The notes under the pieces were generated by a model. The model was not told where the DNA came from. It did not search any database and saw only the letters and a list, made by a program, of their open reading frames with translations. The translations under genes and the position numbers were made by a program. Positions 5,958 to 6,058 of a stretch of DNA of 6,058 bases are shown one piece after another (position 1 is the stretch's first letter; the number at the start of each line of letters is the position of its first letter). The stretch is from an uncultured Eubacteriales bacterium. GTDB lineage: Bacteria; Bacillota; Clostridia; Monoglobales; Monoglobaceae. The DNA is taken from positions 1 to 6,058 of the forward strand of contig URZD01000133.1 in NCBI GenBank assembly GCA_900552305.1, in the 5' to 3' direction.

Positions 5958-6058
5958 GAATATTGTAACACAAAAAGCCAAGAAACGTCAACGTATAATT
6001 GAATATTCTTTAAAACATGGAAAAAGTGAAGCTTCAAGGAAATATAAAGAACCATTAA
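5956..6058 (+). CDS. Transposase N-terminus, IS481-like (cut by the window edge)
   Basis: Thirty-four residues are visible and the frame is open at the edge. The start MNIVTQKAKKRQRIIEY followed by SLKHGKSEASRKYK is a basic helix-turn-helix opening. It resembles the N-terminus of DDE transposases of the IS481 type common in Clostridia, where a KHG-x3-AS-x-KY helix leads into the recognition helix. The DDE catalytic core is beyond the window, so family and intactness are unproven. AAAGGA (5937-5942) could serve as ribosome binding site, although the 13-nt spacing is long. The start codon lies inside the 17-bp inverted repeat. Confidence 0.7.
   Translation, partial: MNIVTQKAKKRQRIIEYSLKHGKSEASRKYKEPL

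Noticed and set aside
1..6058. CRISPR array, toxin-antitoxin pair, retron or phage module
   Set aside because: No regularly spaced repeats and no gene pair or motif pointing to any of these was seen.

Overview
The window looks like chromosomal DNA from a low- to mid-G+C member of the Clostridia (Firmicutes/Bacillota), probably a gut-type lineage. This rests on near-perfect sigma-A promoters with 17-bp spacers, AGGAG-type ribosome binding sites, intrinsic terminators, and protein families typical of that class (SSS symporter, FkbH-like HAD protein, secreted repeat protein, IS481-like transposase). The placement is inferred from these features, not from a marker gene.

Layout. Positions 1-1444 (minus) hold most of a sodium:solute symporter whose C-terminus runs off the left edge. 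Its leader (1445-1620) holds a 14-bp hairpin and a promoter. At 1668-1706 an intrinsic terminator closes the next gene, a 603-residue HAD-IIIC/FkbH-like protein (1714-3525, minus). That gene has its own strong promoter (3594-3622) and an 8-bp palindrome touching the -35 box. The adjacent divergent promoter (3716-3744, plus) has a fully consensus -35 and -10 and drives a tRNA-Ala with anticodon CGC (3771-3846), followed by one clear and one more complex terminator. A new promoter (3978-4006) then leads into a secreted 390-residue protein with two related N-terminal repeats (4079-5251, plus), ending at a terminator at 5356-5396.

The right end is AT-rich and looks like mobile DNA. A 104-codon C-terminal gene remnant (5499-5813, minus) has no usable start and stops where insertion-sequence-like DNA begins. 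From 5956 to the window edge lies the N-terminus of a helix-turn-helix transposase. Its leader contains a perfect 17-bp inverted repeat that flanks the likely transposase promoter, with the second arm covering the start codon.

The genes appear to be separate transcription units: each complete one has its own promoter and terminator, and nothing shows a shared pathway. The most interesting points are the inverted repeat at the transposase start, the three-part FkbH-like protein with an altered SGNH block I, and the operator-like palindrome at its promoter.
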